DNA of 6,282 nt from Candidatus Acetothermia bacterium (GTDB lineage Bacteria; Bipolaricaulota; Bipolaricaulia; RBG-16-55-9; JANLFV01), in NCBI GenBank assembly GCA_028275195.1, contig JAPWVC010000075.1:1-6282 (forward strand), in the 5' to 3' direction. A model generated the notes under the pieces. The model did no database searches and was not told the DNA's origin. It saw only the letters and a program-made list of their open reading frames with translations. Positions 1-5,387 of the stretch are shown here, in pieces. Made by a program: the position numbers and the translations under genes. The stretch's first letter is position 1. Each line of letters opens with the position of its first letter.

Positions 1-208
1 TCGCGTTGATCACCACCGTGGTCCCGTGGACGAACTGGCTGATCTCGCCCGGATCGAGCCCGCTCTTCTCGATGGTCTTGATCACCCCTCGAGCGAAGTT
101 CTCCGGGGTCGTATGGTCCTTCCCGAGGAGGATTGATCCGGTCTCCTCGTCCAGTGCGACGAGATCAGTGAATGTACCCCCGATGTCGATCGCCAGCCTC
201 TTGGCCAT
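1..208 (-). CDS. Hydantoinase/5-oxoprolinase A subunit family, N-terminal fragment
   Basis: Only the first 69 codons are in the window; the gene continues past base 1. The protein opens with a nucleotide-binding loop, IDIGGTFTDLV at residues 7-17, and has HGTTVVINA at about 61-69. Both are hallmarks of the ASKHA-fold hydantoinase/oxoprolinase A family, whose members couple ATP hydrolysis to opening cyclic amides such as 5-oxoproline or hydantoins. Relatives also activate ketones for carboxylation, so the substrate cannot be fixed from this fragment. The ATG at 208-206 is preceded by AAGGAGG about 11 bases upstream, inside the end of the XRE-cupin gene, which it overlaps by 44 bp. It is probably co-transcribed from the regulator's promoter and translated from its own ribosome site. 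The family call is secure; the reaction is not. Confidence 0.88.
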   Translation of the reverse strand, partial: MAKRLAIDIGGTFTDLVALDEETGSILLGKDHTTPENFARGVIKTIEKSGLDPGEISQFVHGTTVVINA

Positions 209-767
209 CGCTCAGCTCGCCTCCTTCTAGCAGTCTCGGCGTCAGGACCCAGATCACCTTCGCCGGCTCGGCCCCCTCGTTCCTATAGGTATGGGGGACT
301 TCGGAAGTGAAATGGATGCTGTCCCCCGGCTCGAGCCGGTAGTCCCGCCCTTGGATGGTGAGGGTGATCGAGCCCTCCAGGACATAAGCGAACTCCTCCC
401 CACGATGGGCGAACGGCGGGGTCCCGTCATAGTGCGGGGGGACCTCGACGAGGAGGGGCTCGAGGGCCTTATTCTTGAGGGGGCCGCTCAGGGCACAATA
501 GGTGATCGGGGAGCCCTCGATCCGGAACCTTCCATGGTCCTGGGAGCGGATCACGACCGAGGGCTTGAGGGTGATGGTGAAGAACTCGGAGAGCGGGACC
601 CCTAAGGCCTCGGCCACGGCGCTCAAGGAGGAGATGGAGAGAGAAGAAAGCCCTCGCTCGACTTGGGAGAGGAAGCTCACGGAGAGGCCGCTCCGCTCGG
701 AGAGCCTCTGGAGGGTCCAGCCCCGCCGCTTGCGCAGTTCTCGAATCTGGCTCCCGAGATCCTTCAC
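165..767 (-). CDS. HTH-XRE/cupin transcriptional regulator
   Basis: This is a 200-residue cytoplasmic DNA-binding regulator in the usual size range of the XRE-cupin family. Residues 5-60 form an XRE-type helix-turn-helix (LRKRRGWTLQRLSERSGLS, then FLSQVERG and ISSLSAVAEALGV). Residues 105-175 form a single-domain cupin with HRGEEFAYVLEG at 121-132 and HFTSEVPHTY at 152-161; H121, E125 and H159 are plausible metal or effector ligands. Family members typically sense small metabolites and control amino-acid or polyamine catabolism. The GTG at 767 is chosen because the longer in-frame TTG start at 818 is itself the first base of a -35 box, so it would not be transcribed. A G-rich GGGGGTGG lies 4 bases upstream. 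The gene is divergent from proline dehydrogenase and overlaps the hydantoinase gene. The last 14 codons or so lie in that overlap and look unlike the family. Control of both flanking units is inferred. Confidence 0.92.
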   Translation of the reverse strand: MKDLGSQIRELRKRRGWTLQRLSERSGLSVSFLSQVERGLSSLSISSLSAVAEALGVPLSEFFTITLKPSVVIRSQDHGRFRIEGSPITYCALSGPLKNKALEPLLVEVPPHYDGTPPFAHRGEEFAYVLEGSITLTIQGRDYRLEPGDSIHFTSEVPHTYRNEGAEPAKVIWVLTPRLLEGGELSDGQEAGDRHRGYIH

Positions 768-789
768 CGAGCCACCCCCGCGGCTTTCG

Positions 790-818
790 AGTATACTGTA
801 AAAATTACCGTAAGTCAA
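790..818 (-). promoter_or_regulatory. Sigma70-type promoter for the XRE-cupin/hydantoinase operon
   Basis: On the minus strand, TTGACT (818-813) and TATACT (795-790) are separated by exactly 17 bp, each matching the consensus at five of six positions. Predicted transcription starts at about 783-785, leaving a leader of roughly 16-18 bases before the GTG at 767. The spacer is AT-rich and carries overlapping GTAA/TTAC half-sites (798-813). Confidence 0.82.
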
Positions 819-823
819 GAGGG

Positions 824-835
824 AGGGCCGGCCCT
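824..835. promoter_or_regulatory. 12-bp perfect palindrome, candidate operator
   Basis: AGGGCCGGCCCT is a perfect palindrome lying between the -35 boxes of the two divergent promoters (813-818 and 852-857). Its position suits a regulator acting on both, and the neighbouring XRE-cupin protein is the obvious candidate. GC-only palindromes arise by chance in GC-rich DNA, so position is the main support. Confidence 0.35.
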
Positions 836-851
836 AACTCTAACGAGTGGT

Positions 852-880
852 TTGACTTTTGATTTCGATCACACTAAAAT
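852..880 (+). promoter_or_regulatory. Sigma70-type promoter for proline dehydrogenase
   Basis: TTGACT (852-857) and TAAAAT (875-880) are separated by exactly 17 bp, in an AT-rich patch within otherwise GC-rich DNA. Transcription should start near 887, giving a leader of about 34 bases before the TTG start at 921. Its -35 box is only 33 bp from the -35 box of the opposing promoter. Confidence 0.82.
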
Positions 881-920
881 CGCGGGAAGATTGGCGAAGC
901 TGAAGGGCGGGTGAGCTGGA

Positions 921-1847
921 TTGATCCGATCTGTTCTGTTATATCTCTCGCGGAATGAGCGCCTGGAGGAGTTCGTCCTCCACTTCGACCTGGCCCGCCG
1001 GGCCGCTCGGAGGTTCATCGCCGGGGAGACGATGGAGGAAGCCCTCGAGGTCGTCAAGGGGCTGAACGAGCGGGGCCTGCTCGCCACGATCGACCACCTC
1101 GGAGAGAATGTCACCAATGCTGCGGAGGCCCGCGCCGCCGCGGCAGAATACCTGGAGCTCCTCCCTAGAATTGCTGAGCTGGGCCTCAAGGCCCATGTCT
1201 CCCTCAAGCTGACCCAGATGGGGCTGGACATCGGGACGGAGTTCTGCCGGGAGAACCTCGAGAGGATCTTGGCCCGGGCCAAGGAGCTGGGCAACTCTGT
1301 CCAGATCGACATGGAAGGCTCGGCCTACACCGACCGGACACTGGAGATCTTCCGTGAAATGAGGAGGAAGTATGATAATGTGGGGATCGCCCTCCAGGCC
1401 AACCTCCGCCGGACCGGGCGGGACTTGGAGGGACTGATCCCGCTCGGGGCGAATGTCCGCCTCTGCAAGGGGGCCTACAAGGAGCCGGCGACCATCGCCT
1501 TCCCCAAGAAGAGGGAGGTCGATGCCAACTATATCAAGCTGCTAGAGATGCTCCTGAGCCGGGAGGCCCGAGCCAAGGGGGCCTATGCCGCGATCGCCAC
1601 CCATGACGAGCGGATGATCGCCCGAGCCAAGGAGCTAGTGGCCCGAAACGGCCTGGGGCCCGAGGAGTTCGAGTTCCAGATGCTCTTAGGGATCCGGCGG
1701 CGGCTGGCGGAGGAGCTAGCCGATGAGGGCTACCGAGTCCGGATCTATGTCTCCTACGGGACTGCCTGGTATCCTTTCTACATGCGGCGGCTCGCCGAGC
1801 GCCCGGCGAACCTCCTCTTCATCCTGAGGAATGTCTTCAAGCGCTAA
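921..1847 (+). CDS. Proline dehydrogenase, monofunctional
   Basis: This enzyme oxidises L-proline to 1-pyrroline-5-carboxylate using FAD and passes electrons to the respiratory chain; it is the first step of proline breakdown to glutamate. At 308 residues it matches the short Thermus/Deinococcus-type enzymes rather than the bifunctional PutA. Motifs along the (βα)8 barrel are SLKLTQMGLD (94-103; K96 proline-binding), VQIDMEGS (127-134), LQANLRRT (158-165), RLCKGAYKEP (180-189), ATHDE (226-230), EFQMLLG (251-257) and YPFYMRRLAERPAN (284-297), where R289 and R290 should hold the proline carboxylate. The TTG at 921 is the only good in-frame start, with GGGTGA six bases upstream. No P5C dehydrogenase is visible here. 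The gene has its own promoter, diverges from the XRE-cupin gene and overlaps the next gene by 17 bp, implying co-transcription. Confidence 0.96.
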   Translation: MIRSVLLYLSRNERLEEFVLHFDLARRAARRFIAGETMEEALEVVKGLNERGLLATIDHLGENVTNAAEARAAAAEYLELLPRIAELGLKAHVSLKLTQMGLDIGTEFCRENLERILARAKELGNSVQIDMEGSAYTDRTLEIFREMRRKYDNVGIALQANLRRTGRDLEGLIPLGANVRLCKGAYKEPATIAFPKKREVDANYIKLLEMLLSREARAKGAYAAIATHDERMIARAKELVARNGLGPEEFEFQMLLGIRRRLAEELADEGYRVRIYVSYGTAWYPFYMRRLAERPANLLFILRNVFKR

Positions 1848-2697
1848 TATCTTCCGGCGCGGGGCTCCCCTCCCCCGACCGGTCCTGGACATCGCCCATC
1901 GCGGGGCTGCCTCCCTCGCTCCGGAGAACACCCTCGCCGCGGCCCGAAAGGCCCATGAGCTGGGAGCCGACCTCTGGGAGTGCGATGTCCGGTTCACCAG
2001 GGACGGCGTCCCGATCCTGATGCACGATGCGACCCTCCGGAGGACGACCGATTGTCATAGGAAATTCCCGACCCGCGCGCCCTGGTGGGTCCATCTCTTT
2101 TCATTAGAGGAGATCGAGCGGCTCGATGCCGGCTCCTGGTTCAACGAGGTCGATCCTTTCGGGCAGATCCGCGCTGGCGCGGTCCCCCAGGAGGAGCAGC
2201 AGGGCTATCGCGGCGAGCCGGTCCCGACCCTGGAGGCGGCCCTCCGCTTCACCAAGAAGCGGGGCTGGCGGGCCAACCTCGAGCTTAAGCCCGGGGTCCA
2301 TCTGGCCCCTCGACTGGTCGCGGAAAGGGTCCTGGGCCTCATCCAAGAGGTCGGGATCGCCACGGAGGTGCTCATCTCCTCCTATGATGAGCGAGTTTTG
2401 AGGGAGATCAAGCGGCTGGACCGCGAGCTCGCCATTGCCCCCTTAGTTGCCCTCCGCCCTCCGGACCCGGTCGGATACTTAGAGGGACTTCAAGCCGACG
2501 CTTATCATCCCGGCCTTTGGGCCTTCGTCCCAGAAGATGCGAGCGCGCTGCGGCGGCTAGGGTTCGGCGTGAACCTCTGGACTTGCGACGCCCCGGACCG
2601 GCTGCGCGAGCTCGCCGCTGGAGGGCTCGTGAGCGGGCTCTTCACCAACTTCCCTCAGCGGCTCGAGCCGATCCTGGAGGAGCTCTTCGGGTCCTAG
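1831..2697 (+). CDS. Glycerophosphodiester phosphodiesterase
   Basis: This enzyme hydrolyses glycerophosphodiesters (deacylated phospholipid head groups) to glycerol-3-phosphate and an alcohol. The 288-residue protein shows the GDPD TIM-barrel signature: HRG at 23-25 with APENT following, E50 and D52 as metal ligands in WECDVRFTRDG, catalytic H65 in ILMHD, and E151/K153 in LELKPG. The C-terminal strand VNLWTCD and the closing GLFTNFP segment are also typical. An insertion at about 76-130, between the TLRRTTD and VPTLEAAL motifs, is usual in bacterial GDPDs. There is no signal peptide, so it is probably cytoplasmic. The ATG at 1831 lies inside the end of the proline dehydrogenase gene. GAGGA directly abuts the start codon, too close for normal ribosome loading, so translation is probably coupled to the upstream gene. 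The link to proline metabolism is not obvious. Its TAG stop overlaps the converging peptidase gene. Confidence 0.94.
   Translation: MSSSANIFRRGAPLPRPVLDIAHRGAASLAPENTLAAARKAHELGADLWECDVRFTRDGVPILMHDATLRRTTDCHRKFPTRAPWWVHLFSLEEIERLDAGSWFNEVDPFGQIRAGAVPQEEQQGYRGEPVPTLEAALRFTKKRGWRANLELKPGVHLAPRLVAERVLGLIQEVGIATEVLISSYDERVLREIKRLDRELAIAPLVALRPPDPVGYLEGLQADAYHPGLWAFVPEDASALRRLGFGVNLWTCDAPDRLRELAAGGLVSGLFTNFPQRLEPILEELFGS
2694..2697. other. Shared CTAG: overlapping stop codons of convergent genes
   Basis: The tetranucleotide CTAG supplies TAG at 2695-2697 for the plus-strand phosphodiesterase gene and TAG at 2696-2694 for the minus-strand peptidase gene. The two reading frames therefore overlap tail to tail by 4 bp, with no intergenic space for a conventional terminator. 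Confidence 0.97.
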
Positions 2698-4733
2698 TGC
2701 GCGGGCTGGCGGCGGTTGAGCACGATGAGCCCCATCTTCTCTAAGAGCTCGAAGTGCCGGACCAGCCACTCCCCGGCCTGCTCGCCGCTCTCGAGCTCCA
2801 CTAGCTCGATGATCTCGGCCAGAGTCCTCTTGCCATCGGCCCAGTAGAGCGCGAGGGTGGGGAGGATCCCGGGCTTATCCTTGAAATCCTTCCGCAGGCG
2901 ATGCCAGGCCTCGCGGTCCTCCCAAGGGAGCTTCCGGAGGTAGGGCTGAATCTGAGCGAGCGGGCCGCGATAGCGCCTCATGGGGACGAGCCTTCCCGCC
3001 CGCTCCGCCCACGGTTCGGGCTCAGGCTCGCGCTTTGCCCCCTTAGTGAGCTTGACCCTGGTCTCGCGGGCGATGAGCTCCCTGGCCCGGGCCAGCTCAT
3101 GGCCGGCGAACTCTGAAAGCTCGCTCCGCTCGTCGGAGAGATCGAGTGGGGCGAGCCTGAGGATCGAATCTAAAGCCTTTGCCTCCCGGTCGGCCAGGTA
3201 TTCCCCCTCCCGGGCCAGCCTCAAGGCGAGCCGCCGGACCTCCCTCTCATCATCGGCCGCCAGGGCCGCGCCCAGGCGCTCTTGGATTAGCTTGAGCAGC
3301 GCGGCCTTGGCCTGGACTACTACCTCCTGGGCCAGCCAGAGGGCCTCCCGTTCGCCGGCGTTGGCGACGAAGTAGGCAGAGCAGGCGGCGAGGTTGGCCG
3401 CGAGGGCCAGCATCTTCGGGCTCACCTTATCCACGGTGTCCAGGCTCGTATGGTAGAACCGGTCGGGCCATTGGATTAGCATCACCGTCGGGACCCCGAC
3501 CGTCGGATCGGAGAGGACATAATGGTCACTCCCCCCGGAGAAGGGGACCTCGGCGTAGCGGAAGGAGGCGTAGCCGCCGAGGTTGGTGAACCCCTTCAGC
3601 TCATGGGTGAACTCCTCCCTTACCCTCCGGACCAAGGGCTCGATGAACCCCGGAGTGGCCCCGGGAAGGCGGTCGATCAGGAGGCTGCTCCCGCAGCGGT
3701 CCTGGTCCTCCCCGACCATGTCCAGGTTGAGGCCGGCGACCATCTTGGGAATGGCATCCTCATGGGTCGCAAGATAGGCGATCGTCCCGGTCATCTCCGG
3801 GACGAGGAGGAACCTGAGGCCCCGCTTGGGCCTACTCAGCCTCTCTTGAGCGATGAGCGCCTGGAGGGCCCTTGCGGCCTCGAGTAGCGCCGCCGCGCCA
3901 GAGGCATTGTCATTGGCCGAGGGCTGAGGATGGCAGAGATGGGCTACGATCAGGACTTCCTCCTTCCCCTCTCCGGGGATGAGGGCGGAGACGACCTCGG
4001 CTTGCCCGTCCCAGAAGCGGCTTTTGACCTCGGCTTTGATCTTGAGCCGCTTCCCCTCCTTGAAGAGCCGGCGGAGCCGCTCCCCCTCCCGAGGGGTGAG
4101 GACGAACCCGAAGCATTTCCGCTCCTTGCCGCTCCACCAGAAGGAGGTGTATTGCCTGGCATCGAGGAGGTCCAGCCGCTGGCGGATGGGGAACTCGCGC
4201 ATCCCGTCGAAGATGATCCCCTCAGCGCCGGCCCGCTCGACCGCCAGGTCGTAGACCCTCTGGAGGTCACCCTTAGTGAGGACGGCCTTCTTGCGGAGGT
4301 CAAGGCCCTCATACTCCTCTAGCTCCTCGCCGTCCTCTAGGAGGACCAGCTCGGCCTCCAGCTCAGCCGGCCCGCTCCGCTGGATCAATGCTAGCTTGGA
4401 CTCAGCATAATCTGCCAGCTTCCGTTCTTCCGGCTCGACCAGCCAGAGCCGCGCTCCCTCGGCCTCCCACTCCTGGAACATCGGGAGGGACCAGAACTTT
4501 GCCTCATGGTTCGCGGGGAAGGAGAGGAGCTCGACCTCCAGGCCCGCCCTCTCCAGCTCCCTGACCGCGAACTCCGCCGCGGCGCGGAAGCCCGGACTGG
4601 CCTGGATCCGATGGTATCTCGTGATCGCGGCCACCAGATCGAGGGCCCGCTCGCCGGAGAGCTCCGCTTGGATCGGCTCGATGATCGATTTGAGCACGGT
4701 GTGAGCATAGACTGGGGAGGCCGGTGAGGGCAA
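2694..4733 (-). CDS. M28-type metallo-aminopeptidase (DUF4910-like) with C-terminal winged-helix-like domain
   Basis: This 679-residue protein lacks a signal peptide and should be a cytoplasmic zinc exopeptidase. The N-terminal part (about 15-250) contains the cap/inserted region typical of large M28 relatives. The catalytic core has AHLCHPQPSANDNASGAAALLEAARAL starting at residue 264 (H265 or H268, D275), VPEMTGTIAYL (E313), LNLDMVGEDQD (D338), FSGGSDHYVL (398-407) and YHTSLDTVDKV (H428), giving the expected set of zinc ligands and catalytic acid. A helical, charged segment spans about 455-560. Residues 605-675 (including ILPTLALYWADGKRTLAEIIELV and WLVRHFELLEKMGLIVL) look like a winged helix, as reported for DUF4910-type proteins. 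The start is TTG at 4733, with AAAAGG five to six bases upstream; GTG at codon 13 is an alternative. It follows the small helical protein gene by 16 bp and ends inside the stop of the convergent GDPD gene. Natural substrate unknown. Confidence 0.87.
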   Translation of the reverse strand: MPSPASPVYAHTVLKSIIEPIQAELSGERALDLVAAITRYHRIQASPGFRAAAEFAVRELERAGLEVELLSFPANHEAKFWSLPMFQEWEAEGARLWLVEPEERKLADYAESKLALIQRSGPAELEAELVLLEDGEELEEYEGLDLRKKAVLTKGDLQRVYDLAVERAGAEGIIFDGMREFPIRQRLDLLDARQYTSFWWSGKERKCFGFVLTPREGERLRRLFKEGKRLKIKAEVKSRFWDGQAEVVSALIPGEGKEEVLIVAHLCHPQPSANDNASGAAALLEAARALQALIAQERLSRPKRGLRFLLVPEMTGTIAYLATHEDAIPKMVAGLNLDMVGEDQDRCGSSLLIDRLPGATPGFIEPLVRRVREEFTHELKGFTNLGGYASFRYAEVPFSGGSDHYVLSDPTVGVPTVMLIQWPDRFYHTSLDTVDKVSPKMLALAANLAACSAYFVANAGEREALWLAQEVVVQAKAALLKLIQERLGAALAADDEREVRRLALRLAREGEYLADREAKALDSILRLAPLDLSDERSELSEFAGHELARARELIARETRVKLTKGAKREPEPEPWAERAGRLVPMRRYRGPLAQIQPYLRKLPWEDREAWHRLRKDFKDKPGILPTLALYWADGKRTLAEIIELVELESGEQAGEWLVRHFELLEKMGLIVLNRRQPAH

Positions 4734-4749
4734 ATCGACCTTTTTACCA

Positions 4750-5013
4750 CTACCGCAGGGTCAGCTCGGGGAAGAGCGGCTCCATGTCGATGGTCAGGAC
4801 TCGCTCGAGGAGCAAGGCCCGCTGCCTCCGGTCCCGTAGCTCCTTGATCAAGCGGTCGAGCTCTTCTAAAGGGAGGCTCTCCAGCCGCTCGACCTCCAGG
4901 CCCCGCTCGCGGGCCAGGTATTGGAGGAGGTTGCGGCGGGGGATCCTCCCCTGGCGGAGGAGCTGATAGAGGCGGGCGAGGCGGCTCTCCAGCTCTGCGA
5001 GCTCAGCGGACAC
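4750..5013 (-). CDS. Small helical (probable coiled-coil) protein of unknown function
   Basis: I do not recognise this 87-residue protein. It is rich in Leu, Glu and Arg and should be almost all helix: one segment at about 2-36 (AELAELESRLARLYQLLRQG) and another at 43-72 (LESLPLEELDRLIKELRDR), then a short tail ending FPELTLR. The spacing of leucines suggests an amphipathic hairpin or coiled coil. The gene is probably real because its GTG start at 5013 has a near-ideal AAGGAGG six bases upstream, it overlaps the end of the zinc-ribbon gene by 11 bp, and the peptidase gene follows after 16 bp. A partner or adaptor role with the zinc-ribbon protein or the peptidase is a guess from context. Confidence 0.75.
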   Translation of the reverse strand: MSAELAELESRLARLYQLLRQGRIPRRNLLQYLARERGLEVERLESLPLEELDRLIKELRDRRQRALLLERVLTIDMEPLFPELTLR

Positions 5014-5239
5014 CTTGGGCCTCCTTCAGGAGTTGCTCCACCTCCGCCGCGGCCTTCTCCAGGAAGGGGGCGAGGATCGAGCGGTGGCCACAGTAGGGGC
5101 AGCAGCCCCGGTGGAGGAGGGCATCATACTCCTGGCCGCACTTGACGCAGCTCCGGCTCCGGTAGGCCCGGAGGGAATCCCCACCGTAGAGGAGCTTGAA
5201 GGCCTCTTCCCAATCCCGTGTCTGCCTCAGTTCGAGCAT
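5003..5239 (-). CDS. Small zinc-ribbon protein
   Basis: This 78-residue protein has a central four-cysteine zinc ribbon, CVKC followed 12 residues later by CPYC (residues 31/34 and 47/50 from the chosen start), flanked by an N-terminal helix (ELRQTRDWEEAFKLLYGG) and a C-terminal helix (LEKAAAEVEQLLKEA). Such ribbons usually bind nucleic acid or protein partners; the specific role is unknown. Starts are ambiguous: GTG at 5251, ATG at 5248 or ATG at 5239. I choose 5239 because GAGGTGA (5254-5248) lies eight bases upstream, a good ribosome site that overlaps the earlier candidates. Using 5251 would add four residues. It is first in a three-gene cluster, divergent from the CRP-family gene, and its end overlaps the helical protein's start by 11 bp, which suggests coupled translation. 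Confidence 0.78.
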   Translation of the reverse strand: MLELRQTRDWEEAFKLLYGGDSLRAYRSRSCVKCGQEYDALLHRGCCPYCGHRSILAPFLEKAAAEVEQLLKEAQGVR

Positions 5240-5289
5240 CTCATTCATCACCTCGCTCGGTTTTTAGCCCCCAGGCCGGTGAGAGGAGA

Positions 5290-5332
5290 CCCCAATCTTC
5301 CCTTAGCAAGGGGAAATTGAGACCGATTGGGG
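5290..5332. repeat. Nested inverted repeat in divergent control region
   Basis: CCCCAATC (5290-5297) and GATTGGGG (5325-5332) form a perfect 8-bp inverted repeat. Inside it, CCCTT (5300-5304) pairs with AAGGG (5308-5312) around a three-base loop, extending to 7 bp with one G-T pair. A direct repeat, GAGACC, occurs at 5286-5291 and 5319-5324. The element lies between the zinc-ribbon and CRP-family genes. It has no T-tract in either direction, so an operator or leader structure is likelier than a terminator. Confidence 0.6.
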
Positions 5333-5349
5333 AGCAGCGCTACTCGAGC

Positions 5350-5378
5350 TTGAACTCCCCAGTTTTGGCTCTTACAAT
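5350..5378 (+). promoter_or_regulatory. Sigma70-type promoter for the CRP-family gene
   Basis: TTGAAC (5350-5355) and TACAAT (5373-5378) are spaced by exactly 17 bp. Only nine bases separate the -10 box from the ATG at 5388, so transcription should begin at or within a few bases of the start codon, giving a leaderless or near-leaderless mRNA. Confidence 0.8.
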
Positions 5379-5387
5379 AATAAGAGC
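5368..5387. promoter_or_regulatory. CRP-spaced palindrome overlapping the -10 box, candidate operator
   Basis: GCTCTTA (5368-5374), six bases, then TAAGAGC (5381-5387) form a perfect 7-6-7 palindrome ending one base before the ATG. The core TCTTA-N6-TAAGA has the spacing of CRP-family sites (TGTGA-N6-TCACA). It covers the -10 box and start site, where a bound protein would repress. The CRP-family protein encoded next to it is the natural candidate for binding. Confidence 0.6.

Noticed and set aside
291..914. Plus-strand open frames across the XRE-cupin gene
   Set aside because: They lie opposite well-supported HTH and cupin motifs, and the last one runs across both divergent promoters.
869..1312. 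Minus-strand open frame opposite proline dehydrogenase
   Set aside because: Ser/Arg/Ala-rich antisense product with no family motifs, covering a strongly supported gene and the promoter region.
3930..4322. Plus-strand frame opposite the peptidase
   Set aside because: Acidic, proline- and leucine-rich antisense translation with no motif; the peptidase catalytic region is on the other strand.
4391..4750. Minus-strand GTG frame that begins at the stop of the helical protein gene
   Set aside because: The start position is tempting for coupling, but the product is Ser/Arg/Pro-rich and overlaps the clearly coding N-terminus of the peptidase in another frame.
5265..5270. TAAAAA on the minus strand near the zinc-ribbon start as a -10 box
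   Set aside because: The nearest -35-like sequence (TTGGGG) is about 23 bp away, too far for a standard promoter.
5377..5382. TATTAT on the minus strand as a -10 box for the zinc-ribbon operon
   Set aside because: No -35-like sequence lies 16-18 bp upstream, and the match is explained by the palindrome overlapping the plus-strand promoter.
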